Source: an uncultured Prevotella sp. (GTDB taxonomy: Bacteria; Bacteroidota; Bacteroidia; Bacteroidales; Bacteroidaceae). From it: a DNA stretch of 51,286 nucleotides. Of the stretch, positions 16,140 through 25,880 are shown in pieces. Positions within the stretch are counted from its first letter, which is position 1. Each line of letters begins with the position of its first letter. The translations under genes were made by a program, and so were the position numbers. The notes under the pieces were generated by a model, which searched no databases, was not told the DNA's origin, and saw only the letters and a list, made by a program, of their open reading frames with translations. The stretch lies in contig CAJOIX010000005.1 in the NCBI GenBank assembly GCA_905234815.1, positions 5,620 through 56,905 of the forward strand, written 5' to 3'.

Positions 16140-16583
16140 TCAATCTTTTACGGGAATACCATCGATGCGCTGTTGATGGCGGCCCCCCTCGAAAGGAGTG
16201 GCAAAAAATTCATCCATGATTTTCTCTGCCATCGCTTCATCAATAAACCGTCCAGGCATCACGAGCACGTTGGCATCGTTGTGCTGGCGGATGAGATGGG
16301 CTATCTCCGGAATCCAAGCCAAGCCGGCACGCACTTTGGGGTGGTGGTTGAGCGTCATGGAGATGCCCTCGCCACTTCCGCAGACTGCTATTCCAGGATA
16401 GACTTCGCCACGTTCAATGGCGTAGCCCAGCGCATGACCGAAGTCGGCATACGAACAAGACTCCTCGGTGTAGGTGCCGTAGTCTTTATATTCCAGACCA
16501 TGCTGCTCGAGGTATTTCTTGACGTATTGTTTAAGTGCATAGCCAGCATGGTCGCTGGCTATGCCTATCATCTTCTTTTCCAT
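16140..16583 (-). CDS. rpiB: Ribose-5-phosphate isomerase B
   Basis: Protein of 147 aa of the RpiB/LacAB family. Diagnostic motifs: IGIASDHAGYALK at the N-terminus (phosphate-binding Asp-His), GIAVCGSGEGISM near residue 65 with the catalytic Cys, and NVLVMPGRFIDE. It interconverts ribose 5-phosphate and ribulose 5-phosphate in the non-oxidative pentose phosphate pathway. Its ATG overlaps the tkt stop codon (TAATG), so the two genes are translationally coupled; transketolase uses the same pentose pool. It is the last gene of the operon, followed by a strong terminator. Confidence 0.95.
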   Translation of the reverse strand: MEKKMIGIASDHAGYALKQYVKKYLEQHGLEYKDYGTYTEESCSYADFGHALGYAIERGEVYPGIAVCGSGEGISMTLNHHPKVRAGLAWIPEIAHLIRQHNDANVLVMPGRFIDEAMAEKIMDEFFATPFEGGRHQQRIDGIPVKD

Positions 16584-18595
16584 TAAAGCATTGCTTTCAC
16601 TTGGTTATACACATTTTCGGCGGTGAAGCCCAGTTTCTCGTCGAGCACCTTGTAAGGAGCAGAGAATCCGAAGCTCTCCAGACCGAACACCTTACCGTTG
16701 GCGCCAACAAGGCCTTCGAGGTTTACGGGCAGACCAGCGGTCAATCCAAAGATCTTGGCACCCTTCGGCAGCACAGCTTCCTGATAGTCGGCATCCTGCG
16801 AACGGAACAAACCTTCAGAAGGAACGCTCACTACGCGCACACCAATACCATCCTTGCGCAGCAGTTCGGCACCGGCTACGAGTGTGGATACCTCACTACC
16901 GCTGGCCAGCAGAATCACATCGAAGTCAGGATCAGAGCCTGCCACAATGTAAGCACCGCGAGCAGCTGCCTCATAGTTAGTACCCTCGGGCAGTTTGGTA
17001 ATGTTCTGGCGCGAGAGAATCAGTGCGGTTGGAGTAGAAACGTTCTCCATGGCCAGACGCCAGCATACTGTTGTTTCGTCGGCATCGGCCGGACGGAACA
17101 CGAGCACTGAGTTGCGGCCGTGGTGATTCTTGAGTTTTTCCATCAGACGGATTTGTGCTTCCTGCTCTACGGGTTCGTGGGTAGGACCATCTTCGCCCAC
17201 ACGGAATGCGTCGTGGGTCCAGATGAACTTCACAGGCACTTCCATCAGTGCAGCCATACGCACTGCAGGCTTCATATAGTCGGAGAATACGAAGAACGTA
17301 CCGCAAGCGCTTACCACACCGCCATGCAGCATCATACCGATACACATGCAGGCCATGGTCAGTTCGGCAACACCAGCCTGGAAGAAAGCACCAGAGAAGT
17401 CGTCGGCAGTCAGGGCGTGAGTCTTTTTGAGGAAGCCGTCGGTCTTGTCGCTGTTCGACAGGTCGGCCGAAGCGCAAATCATGTTGGGTACTTGTTCAGC
17501 CAATACGCTCAAGCAGGCTGCAGATGCAGCGCGGGTGGCAGAACCTTCCTTCTGAACGAGCTGAGAGAAGTCGATAGCGGGAGCTTTGCCGCTGAACCAT
17601 TCGTCTTTCAGAGCGGCCTTCTCGGGATTGGCCTTTGCCCATGCTGCTTCTTGTGCACGGCGTTCAGCCACAATCTTCACCAGTTCTTCTTGGCGTTTGG
17701 CATAGAGTTCCTGTACTTCGGGGAAAATCTGGAATGGATTCTCAGGATCGCCGCCGAGGTTCTTGATGGTGTTCACATACGACTGACCGCCAAAGGGAGC
17801 GCCGTGGGTCTTGATGCTGTTCTCGAAGCTTGAACCGTCTTCCTTCAAAGCACCTTTACCCATGATAGTCTTACCAATGATGAGGGTGGGCTTTTCTTTT
17901 TCCTGCTGGGCATCCTGCAGGGCCTTGCGAATCTCGTCGGGGTCGTTACCGTTGATGGTCACTACATTCCAACCCCATGCTTTATATTTAGCTGCGGTGT
18001 CTTCCTTCATCACGTCCTTGCACTCAGTAGAGAGCTGAATACCATTGGAATCGTAGAACATGATGAGATTGTTCAGTTTCAAGAGACCAGCCAGACGACC
18101 GGCGCCCTGCGAGATTTCTTCTTCCACACCGCCATCGCTGATGTAAGCGTAGATTTTATGTTGCATCACTTCCTTGCCGAGACGGGCTTCGAGGAATTTC
18201 TCAGCCACTGCAGCACCGGCACCAAACACGTGTCCCTGTCCGAGAGGGCCGCTGGTGTTTTCAATGCCGCGAGCAAGGTCGCGCTCAGGGTGACCAGGAG
18301 TAACTGACCCCCACTGGCGGAACTGTTTCAAATCTTCAAGTGTGAATTTTCCTTGCAGGCACAAAGCCGAATAGAGCATAGGCGACATGTGACCAGGATC
18401 GAGGAAGAAGCGGTCGCGACCAGTCCACTGTGGGTCTTTGGGGTCGTAAACCAGAAATTCTGAGAAGAGCACGTTGATAAAATCAGCACCGCCCATGGCA
18501 CCGCCTGGGTGTCCGGAGTTTGCTTTTTCTACCATTGATGCAGCCAGAATACGAATATTGTCGGCTGCACGAGTCATGAGTTGTTTGCTGTTCAT
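16583..18595 (-). CDS. tkt: Transketolase
   Basis: Protein of 670 aa, full length. N-terminal thiamine-diphosphate region: EKANSGHPGGAMGGAD near 23-38, DPGHMSPMLY, GPLGQGH, and the cofactor motif near 150 that reads ISDGGVEEEISQGA (a Ser in place of the first Gly of the usual GDG). The central pyrimidine domain has FIWTHDAFRVGEDGPTHEPVEQ and the C-terminal domain starts near 540. It transfers two-carbon ketol units between sugar phosphates in the pentose phosphate pathway. It sits 19 bp downstream of gcvPB and overlaps rpiB by one base. Confidence 0.97.
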   Translation of the reverse strand: MNSKQLMTRAADNIRILAASMVEKANSGHPGGAMGGADFINVLFSEFLVYDPKDPQWTGRDRFFLDPGHMSPMLYSALCLQGKFTLEDLKQFRQWGSVTPGHPERDLARGIENTSGPLGQGHVFGAGAAVAEKFLEARLGKEVMQHKIYAYISDGGVEEEISQGAGRLAGLLKLNNLIMFYDSNGIQLSTECKDVMKEDTAAKYKAWGWNVVTINGNDPDEIRKALQDAQQEKEKPTLIIGKTIMGKGALKEDGSSFENSIKTHGAPFGGQSYVNTIKNLGGDPENPFQIFPEVQELYAKRQEELVKIVAERRAQEAAWAKANPEKAALKDEWFSGKAPAIDFSQLVQKEGSATRAASAACLSVLAEQVPNMICASADLSNSDKTDGFLKKTHALTADDFSGAFFQAGVAELTMACMCIGMMLHGGVVSACGTFFVFSDYMKPAVRMAALMEVPVKFIWTHDAFRVGEDGPTHEPVEQEAQIRLMEKLKNHHGRNSVLVFRPADADETTVCWRLAMENVSTPTALILSRQNITKLPEGTNYEAAARGAYIVAGSDPDFDVILLASGSEVSTLVAGAELLRKDGIGVRVVSVPSEGLFRSQDADYQEAVLPKGAKIFGLTAGLPVNLEGLVGANGKVFGLESFGFSAPYKVLDEKLGFTAENVYNQVKAML

Positions 18596-18614
18596 AATTG
18601 CTTAAGAATAGTTG

Positions 18615-20102
18615 TTATATGTTTGAATTGATAAGTTGCTGATAAGTAGTGATGGGATGTTTGGCAGCTTCTACATCGTCAACGCGACCGATGGGGGTGG
18701 AGTGGGGGGCCGTCTTTACCAGTTCGGGATTGTTTTTGGCCTCTTCTGCTATCTTTCGCATCACTCCGATGAACTGGTCGAGTGTGTCCTTTGATTCGTT
18801 TTCGGTTGGTTCTATCATCAGCGACTCGTGGAAAAGTAGCGGGAAATAGATGGTTGGCGCATGATAGCCATAGTCTAAAAGGCGTTTGGCCACGTCCATG
18901 GTGGTGACTCCTGTTGACTTGTCTTTCAATCCATCGAACACAAATTCGTGCATACAGTGGCCGTCGATGGGCAGTTCATACACGTCTTTGAGTTGGTCTT
19001 TGATGTAGTTGGCATTGAGCGTGGAGAGTGGGCCTACTTCTTTGATATGTTCGTTACCCAAGGAAAGGATGTAGGCATAGGCCTTCACAAGAACATTGAA
19101 ATTGCCTAAATAATTGCCAATGCTGCCGAGCGACTGTTCGTAGTTGCCTTCATGCCGTTCGAAGCATTCGCCGCAGCCATCTTTTGTTTCCACAATGCGT
19201 GGTGTCGGGAGGAACTGTTCCAGTCCTTTACGCACACCGACAGGTCCTGCTCCAGGGCCGCCACCGCCGTGAGGGGTGGAGAAAGTCTTGTGCAGATTGA
19301 TGTGCATCACGTCGAAGCCCATATCTCCCGGACGGCAGACGCCGAGCATGGGGTTCAGGTTGGCCCCGTCGTAATACATCAGTCCACCGCAGTTGTGTAC
19401 GAGTTGGGCAATTTCCGGAATCCGTTTCTCAAAGATGCCGAGCGTGTTGGGATTGGTCATCATCATGGCCGCAATGTCATCGCCCAGTTTGGTCTTCAAG
19501 TCTTCCACATCGACGGTGCCATCGGCCAGGCTCTTCACCTCAATCACTTCCAGTCCGCATACGGCTGCCGAGGCTGGGTTGGTGCCGTGGGCTGAGTCGG
19601 GAATCAGCACCTTCACGCGTTGATTATCGCCGCGACTTTGGTGATAGGCGCGGATGACCATCAGTCCAGTGAGCTCTCCGTGGGCTCCGGCACAGGGATT
19701 GAGCGTAAACTCAGCGAGTCCGGTCAGATTGGCCAGCATCTTTGCCAGCTGATTGTAGAGCGAGAGCGCACCTTGAGTGGTGTGTACACTCTGAGCGGGG
19801 TGCAATTTGTTGGCATTGGTGGCAGCGGCAAGCTCTTCGTTGATGATGGGGTTGTATTTCATGGTGCAACTGCCCAGCGGATAGAAACCGTCGTTCACGC
19901 CAAAATTGTTATGGCTCAGATTGGTATAGTGGCGCACCACGGTCAGTTCGTCGCACTCGGGCAGCGTTGCGTCTTCTGTGCGGCGGAGCTGTTGCGGCAG
20001 TTCACAGGTGGTGTGCTGGTAATCGGTTTTAGGAAGGGAATAGCCCTTGCGACCAGGTTTCGAGAGCTCGAAAATCAGGTTTCCGTATAGTTTATTGTTC
20101 AT
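18615..20102 (-). CDS. gcvPB: Glycine dehydrogenase (decarboxylating) subunit 2
   Basis: Protein of 495 aa, matching the C-terminal half of the P protein. The pyridoxal phosphate lysine is K272 in NLHKTFSTPHGGGGPG. Other landmarks are PLGSCTMKYNPIINE near 76-90, AHGTNPASA near 171 and MTNPNTLGIFE near 215. With GcvPA it forms the split P protein that decarboxylates glycine and passes the aminomethyl group to lipoylated GcvH. It begins 4 bp after the gcvPA stop codon. The split form is known in many Gram-positive and Bacteroidetes genomes. Confidence 0.97.
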   Translation of the reverse strand: MNNKLYGNLIFELSKPGRKGYSLPKTDYQHTTCELPQQLRRTEDATLPECDELTVVRHYTNLSHNNFGVNDGFYPLGSCTMKYNPIINEELAAATNANKLHPAQSVHTTQGALSLYNQLAKMLANLTGLAEFTLNPCAGAHGELTGLMVIRAYHQSRGDNQRVKVLIPDSAHGTNPASAAVCGLEVIEVKSLADGTVDVEDLKTKLGDDIAAMMMTNPNTLGIFEKRIPEIAQLVHNCGGLMYYDGANLNPMLGVCRPGDMGFDVMHINLHKTFSTPHGGGGPGAGPVGVRKGLEQFLPTPRIVETKDGCGECFERHEGNYEQSLGSIGNYLGNFNVLVKAYAYILSLGNEHIKEVGPLSTLNANYIKDQLKDVYELPIDGHCMHEFVFDGLKDKSTGVTTMDVAKRLLDYGYHAPTIYFPLLFHESLMIEPTENESKDTLDQFIGVMRKIAEEAKNNPELVKTAPHSTPIGRVDDVEAAKHPITTYQQLINSNI

Positions 20103-20106
20103 GGTG

Positions 20107-21444
20107 CTATTCCTCCTCGTGTAGTTTATTGATGGTGTTCACCAGTTTGTCGATAGATGCTTTAGAGTTGTTCTCCGTGGCAGCGAACATGATTGTGTGC
20201 TCGTCAATCTTCACACCGGCGAGGAATCCATTTTCTTCGCAGAAACTCCGCAGTTTGTCAACGTTGCCGTTGTATGTCAGACAGAACTCATTGAAGAACG
20301 GTTGGTTGTAGGTCAGGGTGAAGCGTCCGGTTTTGAGCAGCTCGTCGCAAAGGTAATGGGCTGCGCCATACGATTGTTCAGCCACTTCTTTGAGTCCTTC
20401 CTTGCCCATTGTGGCGAGGTATATGGTCACAAAGAGTGCCATCAGGCTCTGGTTGGAGCAGATGTTGGATGTGGCTTTCTGTCGGCGGATATGCTGTTCG
20501 CGTGCTTGGAGGGTCAAGACGAAGGCGCGCTGCCCGCGGTTGTCGTGGGTCATGCCGACAATGCGTCCTGGCAGTTTGCGAATGAGCTTCTCCGTGCAGC
20601 ACATATAACCGACGCCCGGCCCGCCCATCGACATGGGTATACCCAGACTTTGTCCGTCGCCCACAGCAATGTCGGCGCCCCATTCGCCCGGGGTTTTCAG
20701 TATGGCAAGGTCGCTGGCCACGCTGTTGATGGCGAGCAGCGCCTTCTGCTGATGTATTTCTTCGGCCAGTCCGCTGAAGTCTTCTACTATTCCGAAGTAG
20801 TTGGGCATCTGCACAATGACACCAGCCACGCCGCCTTTCTGCAGTTCTTCAGTGAGCGCCGGGCGGTTGGTCACTCCATTGGCGGCGGGAATTGTGGTCA
20901 GTTCCAGGCCGTGATACTTGGCGTAGGTTTCCACCACGCGGCGGGTCTTGGGATCGACGGTTTCGCTGATGAGCACAGTGTTTTGCTTCTTTCCGGCTGA
21001 CACCATCATCATGGCTGCTTCGGCGGTGGCAGTGGCCCCGTCGTACATCGAGGCGTTTGAGATATCCATGCCCGTGATGCTGGCCATCATCGACTGAAAC
21101 TCGAAGATGTAATGCAGTGTGCCTTGCGATATTTCGGCCTGATAGGGGGTGTAGGACGTGAGAAACTCGGAGCGCTGCACCAGGTTTTGCACCACCGATG
21201 GGGTGTAGTGGTTATACACTCCGGCGCCGGCAAAACATTCGAGCGGGGTGTTGAGCGCGGAGAGTTGTGCAAGCGCTTGGCGCAGTTCAATCTCGCTTTG
21301 CTCTTGCGGCAGCGTATATTCGCCCTTGAAGCGGATATCTTCGGGCACGTCGGAGTAAAGCTCGTCGAGCGATTTCACTCCGCATGCTTCGAGCATCTGT
21401 TTCAAATCCTCTTCGGTGTGAGGAAAGTATTTGTATGTGTTCAT
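20107..21444 (-). CDS. gcvPA: Glycine dehydrogenase (decarboxylating) subunit 1
   Basis: Protein of 445 aa, the N-terminal half of the split P protein. Features: FPHTEEDLKQMLEACGV at the start, FAGAGVYNHYTPSVVQNL near 70-87, SNASMYDGATA near 128 and GGPGVGYMCC near 263. It lacks the PLP lysine, which is on GcvPB. The start overlaps the gcvH stop by one base (TAATG) and the stop is 4 bp before gcvPB, indicating tight coupling for stoichiometric subunit synthesis. Confidence 0.97.
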   Translation of the reverse strand: MNTYKYFPHTEEDLKQMLEACGVKSLDELYSDVPEDIRFKGEYTLPQEQSEIELRQALAQLSALNTPLECFAGAGVYNHYTPSVVQNLVQRSEFLTSYTPYQAEISQGTLHYIFEFQSMMASITGMDISNASMYDGATATAEAAMMMVSAGKKQNTVLISETVDPKTRRVVETYAKYHGLELTTIPAANGVTNRPALTEELQKGGVAGVIVQMPNYFGIVEDFSGLAEEIHQQKALLAINSVASDLAILKTPGEWGADIAVGDGQSLGIPMSMGGPGVGYMCCTEKLIRKLPGRIVGMTHDNRGQRAFVLTLQAREQHIRRQKATSNICSNQSLMALFVTIYLATMGKEGLKEVAEQSYGAAHYLCDELLKTGRFTLTYNQPFFNEFCLTYNGNVDKLRSFCEENGFLAGVKIDEHTIMFAATENNSKASIDKLVNTINKLHEEE

Positions 21445-21824
21445 TATTTTTCGCAGAATTGAGCGTAGTCCGTAGCGTTCATCAGGGCGTCGAGTTCGCT
21501 CTTGTCGCTGAGTTCCACCTTGATGATCCAGTTTTCGAAGGCATCCTTGTTGATGAGTTCGGGTTCATCTTCGAGGGCTTCGTTCACTTCAACGATGGTT
21601 CCGCTGACGGGTGAAATCAGGTCGCTGGCAGCTTTTACGCTTTCCACTGCGCCAAATTCTTCGCCTTGACTCACCTCGTCGTCCACCTCGGGCAGATCGA
21701 CATAGACCACGTTGCCCAGTGCGTGCTGAGCGTAGTCGGTAATGCCCACGATGCCAATGTTGCCTTCTACGCGTACAAATTCGTGCGACTCTGCGTAGTA
21801 GAGTCCGTCAATTACTTTTGCCAT
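21444..21824 (-). CDS. gcvH: Glycine cleavage system H protein
   Basis: Protein of 126 aa. The lipoyl-attachment lysine is K64 in GAVESVKAASDLISPVSG; the SHEFVR start, the GITDYAQHALGNVVYVDLP beta sheet and the final NEALEDEPELINKDA are all standard. It carries the aminomethyl group between P and T proteins and is lipoylated in the cytoplasm. It is first in the operon; the T protein gene (gcvT) is not adjacent and not in this window. A minus-strand -7 box lies about 90 bp upstream at 21912-21919. Confidence 0.97.
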   Translation of the reverse strand: MAKVIDGLYYAESHEFVRVEGNIGIVGITDYAQHALGNVVYVDLPEVDDEVSQGEEFGAVESVKAASDLISPVSGTIVEVNEALEDEPELINKDAFENWIIKVELSDKSELDALMNATDYAQFCEK

Positions 21825-21911
21825 GGTATTAGAGTTTTTTTGGTTAAGGGTCTTTCCCGTTCGGCCTATGCCTTCGCGGTGCAGTCTTACCCCTGTTTTT
21901 TATTTACAAGG

Positions 21912-21919
21912 CAAATATA
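21912..21919 (-). promoter_or_regulatory. -7 promoter box of the gcv-tkt-rpiB operon
   Basis: TATATTTG on the minus strand is an exact TAnnTTTG match; the inferred start near 21905 gives a leader of about 80 nt. The -33 region is weak. Confidence 0.5.
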
Positions 21920-22142
21920 CGAATAATCTGCGAAAGCGCATTACTTTTCCATAAAATTCTCCCAAATTGTTGTCATTCGGCCAATTTCTTTCAAATTGAG
22001 CGCGTAGTTTTATTTTTGGTGAATATAGCGTATTTAATGTGTTGAAGCAGATAAAGATATAAAAAAATTACCCCCCCTCCCAAATTAGCGGTAAATAGTC
22101 GGTATTTTTTTGGAGTGCTTTACCAAATCAGTGTATAAATTA

Positions 22143-22175
22143 TTTGACTCAAAAAAAATGTTATCTTTATCTTTG
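22143..22175 (+). promoter_or_regulatory. Promoter of the AraC-type gene
   Basis: TTTG at 22143-22146 and TATCTTTG at 22168-22175 match both boxes of the Bacteroidetes promoter with 21 bp between. The start near 22182 gives a leader of about 140 nt before the GTG start codon. Confidence 0.7.
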
Positions 22176-22324
22176 CGTTCAGTTTTTAGGTTAAAAGATA
22201 TTTTGGGGCTTGTCCCATATATAAAATAGGTATATAAAAATAAGAAAAACAACAGGTTATCTCATATCGAAAAACTTGTTTTTTTTGATATCGGGATTTA
22301 AAATAAAACAAAAATACAATACTC

Positions 22325-22729
22325 GTGAAACGTATCAATGCTCATAAAAAGTCACAAGCGGTGGCTGGCATAAAAAAGGGTTCAACGGAAGCCGAGATTA
22401 TAGCCGAACTTTTTCGCGCGATTGATTCGGCCATCCGCATCGAGCGGCTCTACGCTGATCAGTATTTGCAGCGTCAAGACATTTGTGATCAGTTCGGAAT
22501 CAATCGCCATAAACTCAACGACATCTTAGCCATTCACGCCAATGGCCAATCATTCCCACAGTATATCAACTCGTTCCGGCTGGCCGAAGCCCTGAAAATG
22601 CTCCGCGAACATCCGGAAATGAATGTCTCGGCCATTGCCGCCGCCGTAGGATTCACCCCGGCCAATCTGCGTGAACAGTTCAAGCAGCAATACGGCGTAA
22701 CTCCCGTAGCCTATCGCCAGGAATTGTAA
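22325..22729 (+). CDS. Small AraC-type helix-turn-helix regulator
   Basis: Protein of 134 aa. The C-terminal 95 residues form an AraC-type double helix-turn-helix: RQDICDQFGINRHKLNDIL, then FRLAEALKMLREHPEMNVSAIAAAVGFTPANLREQFKQQYGVTPVAYRQEL, quoted here as a continuous stretch only by its landmarks (first helix pair near 60-75, second near 100-125). There is no ligand-binding or receiver domain, only a short basic N-terminus. The start is a GTG: an in-frame TAA lies about 18 codons upstream and there is no suitable ATG. It may act on genes nearby; targets are unknown. Confidence 0.85.
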   Translation: MKRINAHKKSQAVAGIKKGSTEAEIIAELFRAIDSAIRIERLYADQYLQRQDICDQFGINRHKLNDILAIHANGQSFPQYINSFRLAEALKMLREHPEMNVSAIAAAVGFTPANLREQFKQQYGVTPVAYRQEL

Positions 22730-22802
22730 ATCAAAGCCTCTCGGCAGGCTGCACACAACATATCGCGGCTGAACGATTTTACCAAATTTGTTCATACAGA
22801 TA

Positions 22803-22834
22803 TTTGCGAGAAATCTAATAAATCCGTATATTTG
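22803..22834 (+). promoter_or_regulatory. Promoter of candidate small RNA
   Basis: TTTG (22803-22806) and TATATTTG (22827-22834) match both consensus boxes with 20 bp between, the best promoter in this part of the window. It is followed by no open frame but by a terminator about 60 bp later. Confidence 0.65.
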
Positions 22835-22840
22835 CAACCG

Positions 22841-22934
22841 TGAAGCAACTAAATAATAGGCTTTAATAGTTTTGTTAGTATAGTTTTTTCATTTGGCCTT
22901 GGTCGCACGTGAGTGATGCCAAGGCATTTTTTTT
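22841..22934 (+). ncRNA. Candidate small RNA, about 95 nt
   Basis: A transcript starting about 7 nt after the -7 box would run through an A/U-rich single-stranded region into a stem of GCCTTGG (22896-22902) and CCAAGGC (22919-22925) and an eight-T tract (22927-22934). No start codon with a plausible frame lies inside. The transcript is bounded by its own promoter and terminator in the intergenic space between the AraC-type gene and array 3. I do not recognise a known RNA family. The stem could also serve as terminator of the AraC-type gene. Confidence 0.5.
22896..22934 (+). terminator. Intrinsic terminator
   Basis: A 7-bp stem GCCTTGG/CCAAGGC with a 16-nt loop, followed by A and eight T residues. 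It ends the candidate small RNA and possibly read-through from the AraC-type gene. Confidence 0.8.
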
Positions 22935-22969
22935 GCCCTTAAATTCGGGGGTGCAGCAAACCGTTTTTC

Positions 22970-23050
22970 AAAAGCTATGCTTTCGGCCTCCAAAAGCTAT
23001 CCTTTTGCCCGCCAAAAGCTATGCTTTTACAGCGCAAAAGCATAGCTTTT
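22970..23050 (+). repeat. Palindrome array 3 (4 units, 22-bp period)
   Basis: Units start at 22970 (AAAAGCTATGCTTTC), 22992 (AAAAGCTATCCTTTT), 23014 (AAAAGCTATGCTTTT) and 23036 (AAAAGCATAGCTTTT). The first two are degenerate; the last two are perfect and mutually complementary. Left flank ACCGTTTTTC, right flank GAAACGCGATATTTTA. The array ends 95 bp before the acyl-CoA synthetase promoter. Confidence 0.92.
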
Positions 23051-23144
23051 GAAACGCGATATTTTAGAAAATATGTAACCGTTTCTGAAACAACAAGTTA
23101 CAGAAATTTGCAGGGAACCCGACAATAACATTTTGCAGGTTTTA

Positions 23145-23176
23145 TTTGTCAGTGTGCAGATAAGTCTTTACCTTTG
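23145..23176 (+). promoter_or_regulatory. Promoter of the acyl-CoA synthetase gene
   Basis: TTTG (23145-23148) and TACCTTTG (23169-23176) with 20 bp between, both exact. The start near 23183 leaves a leader of about 68 nt. Confidence 0.7.
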
Positions 23177-23250
23177 CACAGTTTTTTAAGAAATGTGCAT
23201 TTTTTGCAATCGAAAAAGAAAACAGTAAAATCGTAAAACAGAAAAATATC

Positions 23251-24915
<1,665 letters not shown>

Positions 24916-24937
24916 GACAGGCTGCAACGCTATTAGA

Positions 24938-25037
24938 AACAACGGATTCTACCGACCGGACAGATTTGTATTTACGCATTGAGCAGAAGCCTGCTCGCAA
25001 AAAAAATAAATCTGATTCAGCAGTGGAATCCGTTGTT
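24938..25037 (+). repeat. Nested 100-bp palindromic structure, probable terminator
   Basis: Three stems are nested: AACAACGGATTC (24938-24949) with GAATCCGTTGTT (25026-25037), CAGATTT (24961-24967) with AAATCTG (25008-25014), and GAGCAG (24981-24986) with CTGCTC (24991-24996, 4-nt loop). A T run follows from 25034, so the outer stem plus T tract could end the acyl-CoA synthetase transcript. The T run merges with the -7 box of the next gene. Alternatively it is a small non-autonomous inverted-repeat element or a structured RNA. Confidence 0.65.
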
Positions 25038-25042
25038 TTTTT

Positions 25043-25050
25043 TATTTTTG
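25043..25050 (+). promoter_or_regulatory. -7 promoter box of the dipeptidase gene
   Basis: TATTTTTG matches TAnnTTTG; the start near 25057 leaves a leader of only about 19 nt before the ATG at 25076. No good -33 box is visible because that region lies inside the upstream palindrome. Confidence 0.4.
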
Positions 25051-25075
25051 CTAAAAAGAAACAATTTTGAAAAAC

Positions 25076-25864
25076 ATGAAAAAGAAAACGATATGCCTTT
25101 TGACCGCTCTGCTGCTGGCGCTGCTGGCAGCCTTCTCCGTAGCGGTCGTCTCCTGCTCTGACAGCGATGAAACCTTGGTCAATACGACGGAAGACAGCAG
25201 CCAGTTTGTCAATCTCACCGATGTAGTGCCCGATGCTATCTTGGAAATACGCTATTATGGCACCTACAATTTCGTGGGTGAGCGCATAGACGGCTATCTT
25301 CAGCCTACCGCACTGCTCACTCGGCAGGCTGCCGAAGCGCTCAAAGCCGTGAGCGACGAGGTGAAGGCGCAGGGCTATCGGCTGAAAATATACGATGCCT
25401 ATCGCCCGCAGATGGGTGTGGACCACTTCGTGCGCTGGTCGAAAAATGTTGAGGATGTGCGCATGAAGGAATTTTTCTATCCCGATCTGGACAAGAGCGT
25501 GCTCTTCGCGCAAGACTATATCATGGAAAAAAGTGGCCACACGCGCGGCTCCACCGTCGATCTGACCCTCTTCGATATGCACACCGAGAAGGAACTCGAC
25601 ATGGGGGGCACGTTCGATTGGTTTGGACCCGAGAGCCATCCCGATTTCTGCGGTAATCCGGAAACGGGTGAATATACAGGCGACAACAGTGCCAGTCCCG
25701 CAGGCAGAACCATCACCGCCGAGCAGTTCCAGCACCGAATGATTCTTCGCCGTGCTATGCTCAACCACGGTTTTAAGCCGCTCGACAGCGAGTGGTGGCA
25801 CTTCACTCTGAAGGATGAACCCTTCCCCGACACTTATTTCACCTTCCCCGTAAAAGAACTCTAA
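25076..25864 (+). CDS. D-Ala-D-Ala dipeptidase (VanX/DdpX-like lipoprotein)
   Basis: Protein of 262 aa from ATG 25076 (an upstream TTG is less likely). Lipoprotein signal peptide with lipobox VVSC, Cys27. Peptidase M15D features: YDAYRP near 106-111, zinc ligands His155 and Asp162 in SGHTRGSTVDLTLF, and the catalytic ExxH at Glu239 and His242 in EWWHF. VanX-like enzymes hydrolyse D-alanyl-D-alanine; in non-resistant species they recycle peptidoglycan dipeptide. No vanR/S/H/A genes are nearby, so a resistance role is not supported. It is followed 16 bp later by an alpha/beta hydrolase gene. Confidence 0.92.
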   Translation: MKKKTICLLTALLLALLAAFSVAVVSCSDSDETLVNTTEDSSQFVNLTDVVPDAILEIRYYGTYNFVGERIDGYLQPTALLTRQAAEALKAVSDEVKAQGYRLKIYDAYRPQMGVDHFVRWSKNVEDVRMKEFFYPDLDKSVLFAQDYIMEKSGHTRGSTVDLTLFDMHTEKELDMGGTFDWFGPESHPDFCGNPETGEYTGDNSASPAGRTITAEQFQHRMILRRAMLNHGFKPLDSEWWHFTLKDEPFPDTYFTFPVKEL

Positions 25865-25880
25865 TCATACTATTGGCACC

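Larger units (their letters stand above)
21825..22324. other. Divergent region between gcvH and AraC-type gene
   Basis: This is a 500-bp AT-rich gap. It contains the gcvH -7 box (21912-21919, minus strand) and the promoter of the AraC-type gene (22143-22175), with a leader of about 140 nt that includes a weak stem (ATATCGAAAAA near 22265 with TTTTTGATAT near 22286). No glycine riboswitch pattern was recognised in the gcvH leader. Confidence 0.5.

Noticed and set aside
21825..21911. Glycine riboswitch in the gcvH leader
   Set aside because: The leader is only about 80 nt after the -7 box and I see no tandem aptamer pattern.
25076..25864. Vancomycin-resistance vanX
   Set aside because: The enzyme family matches, but vanA/vanH/vanR/vanS-like neighbours are absent, so a housekeeping dipeptide-recycling role is more likely.
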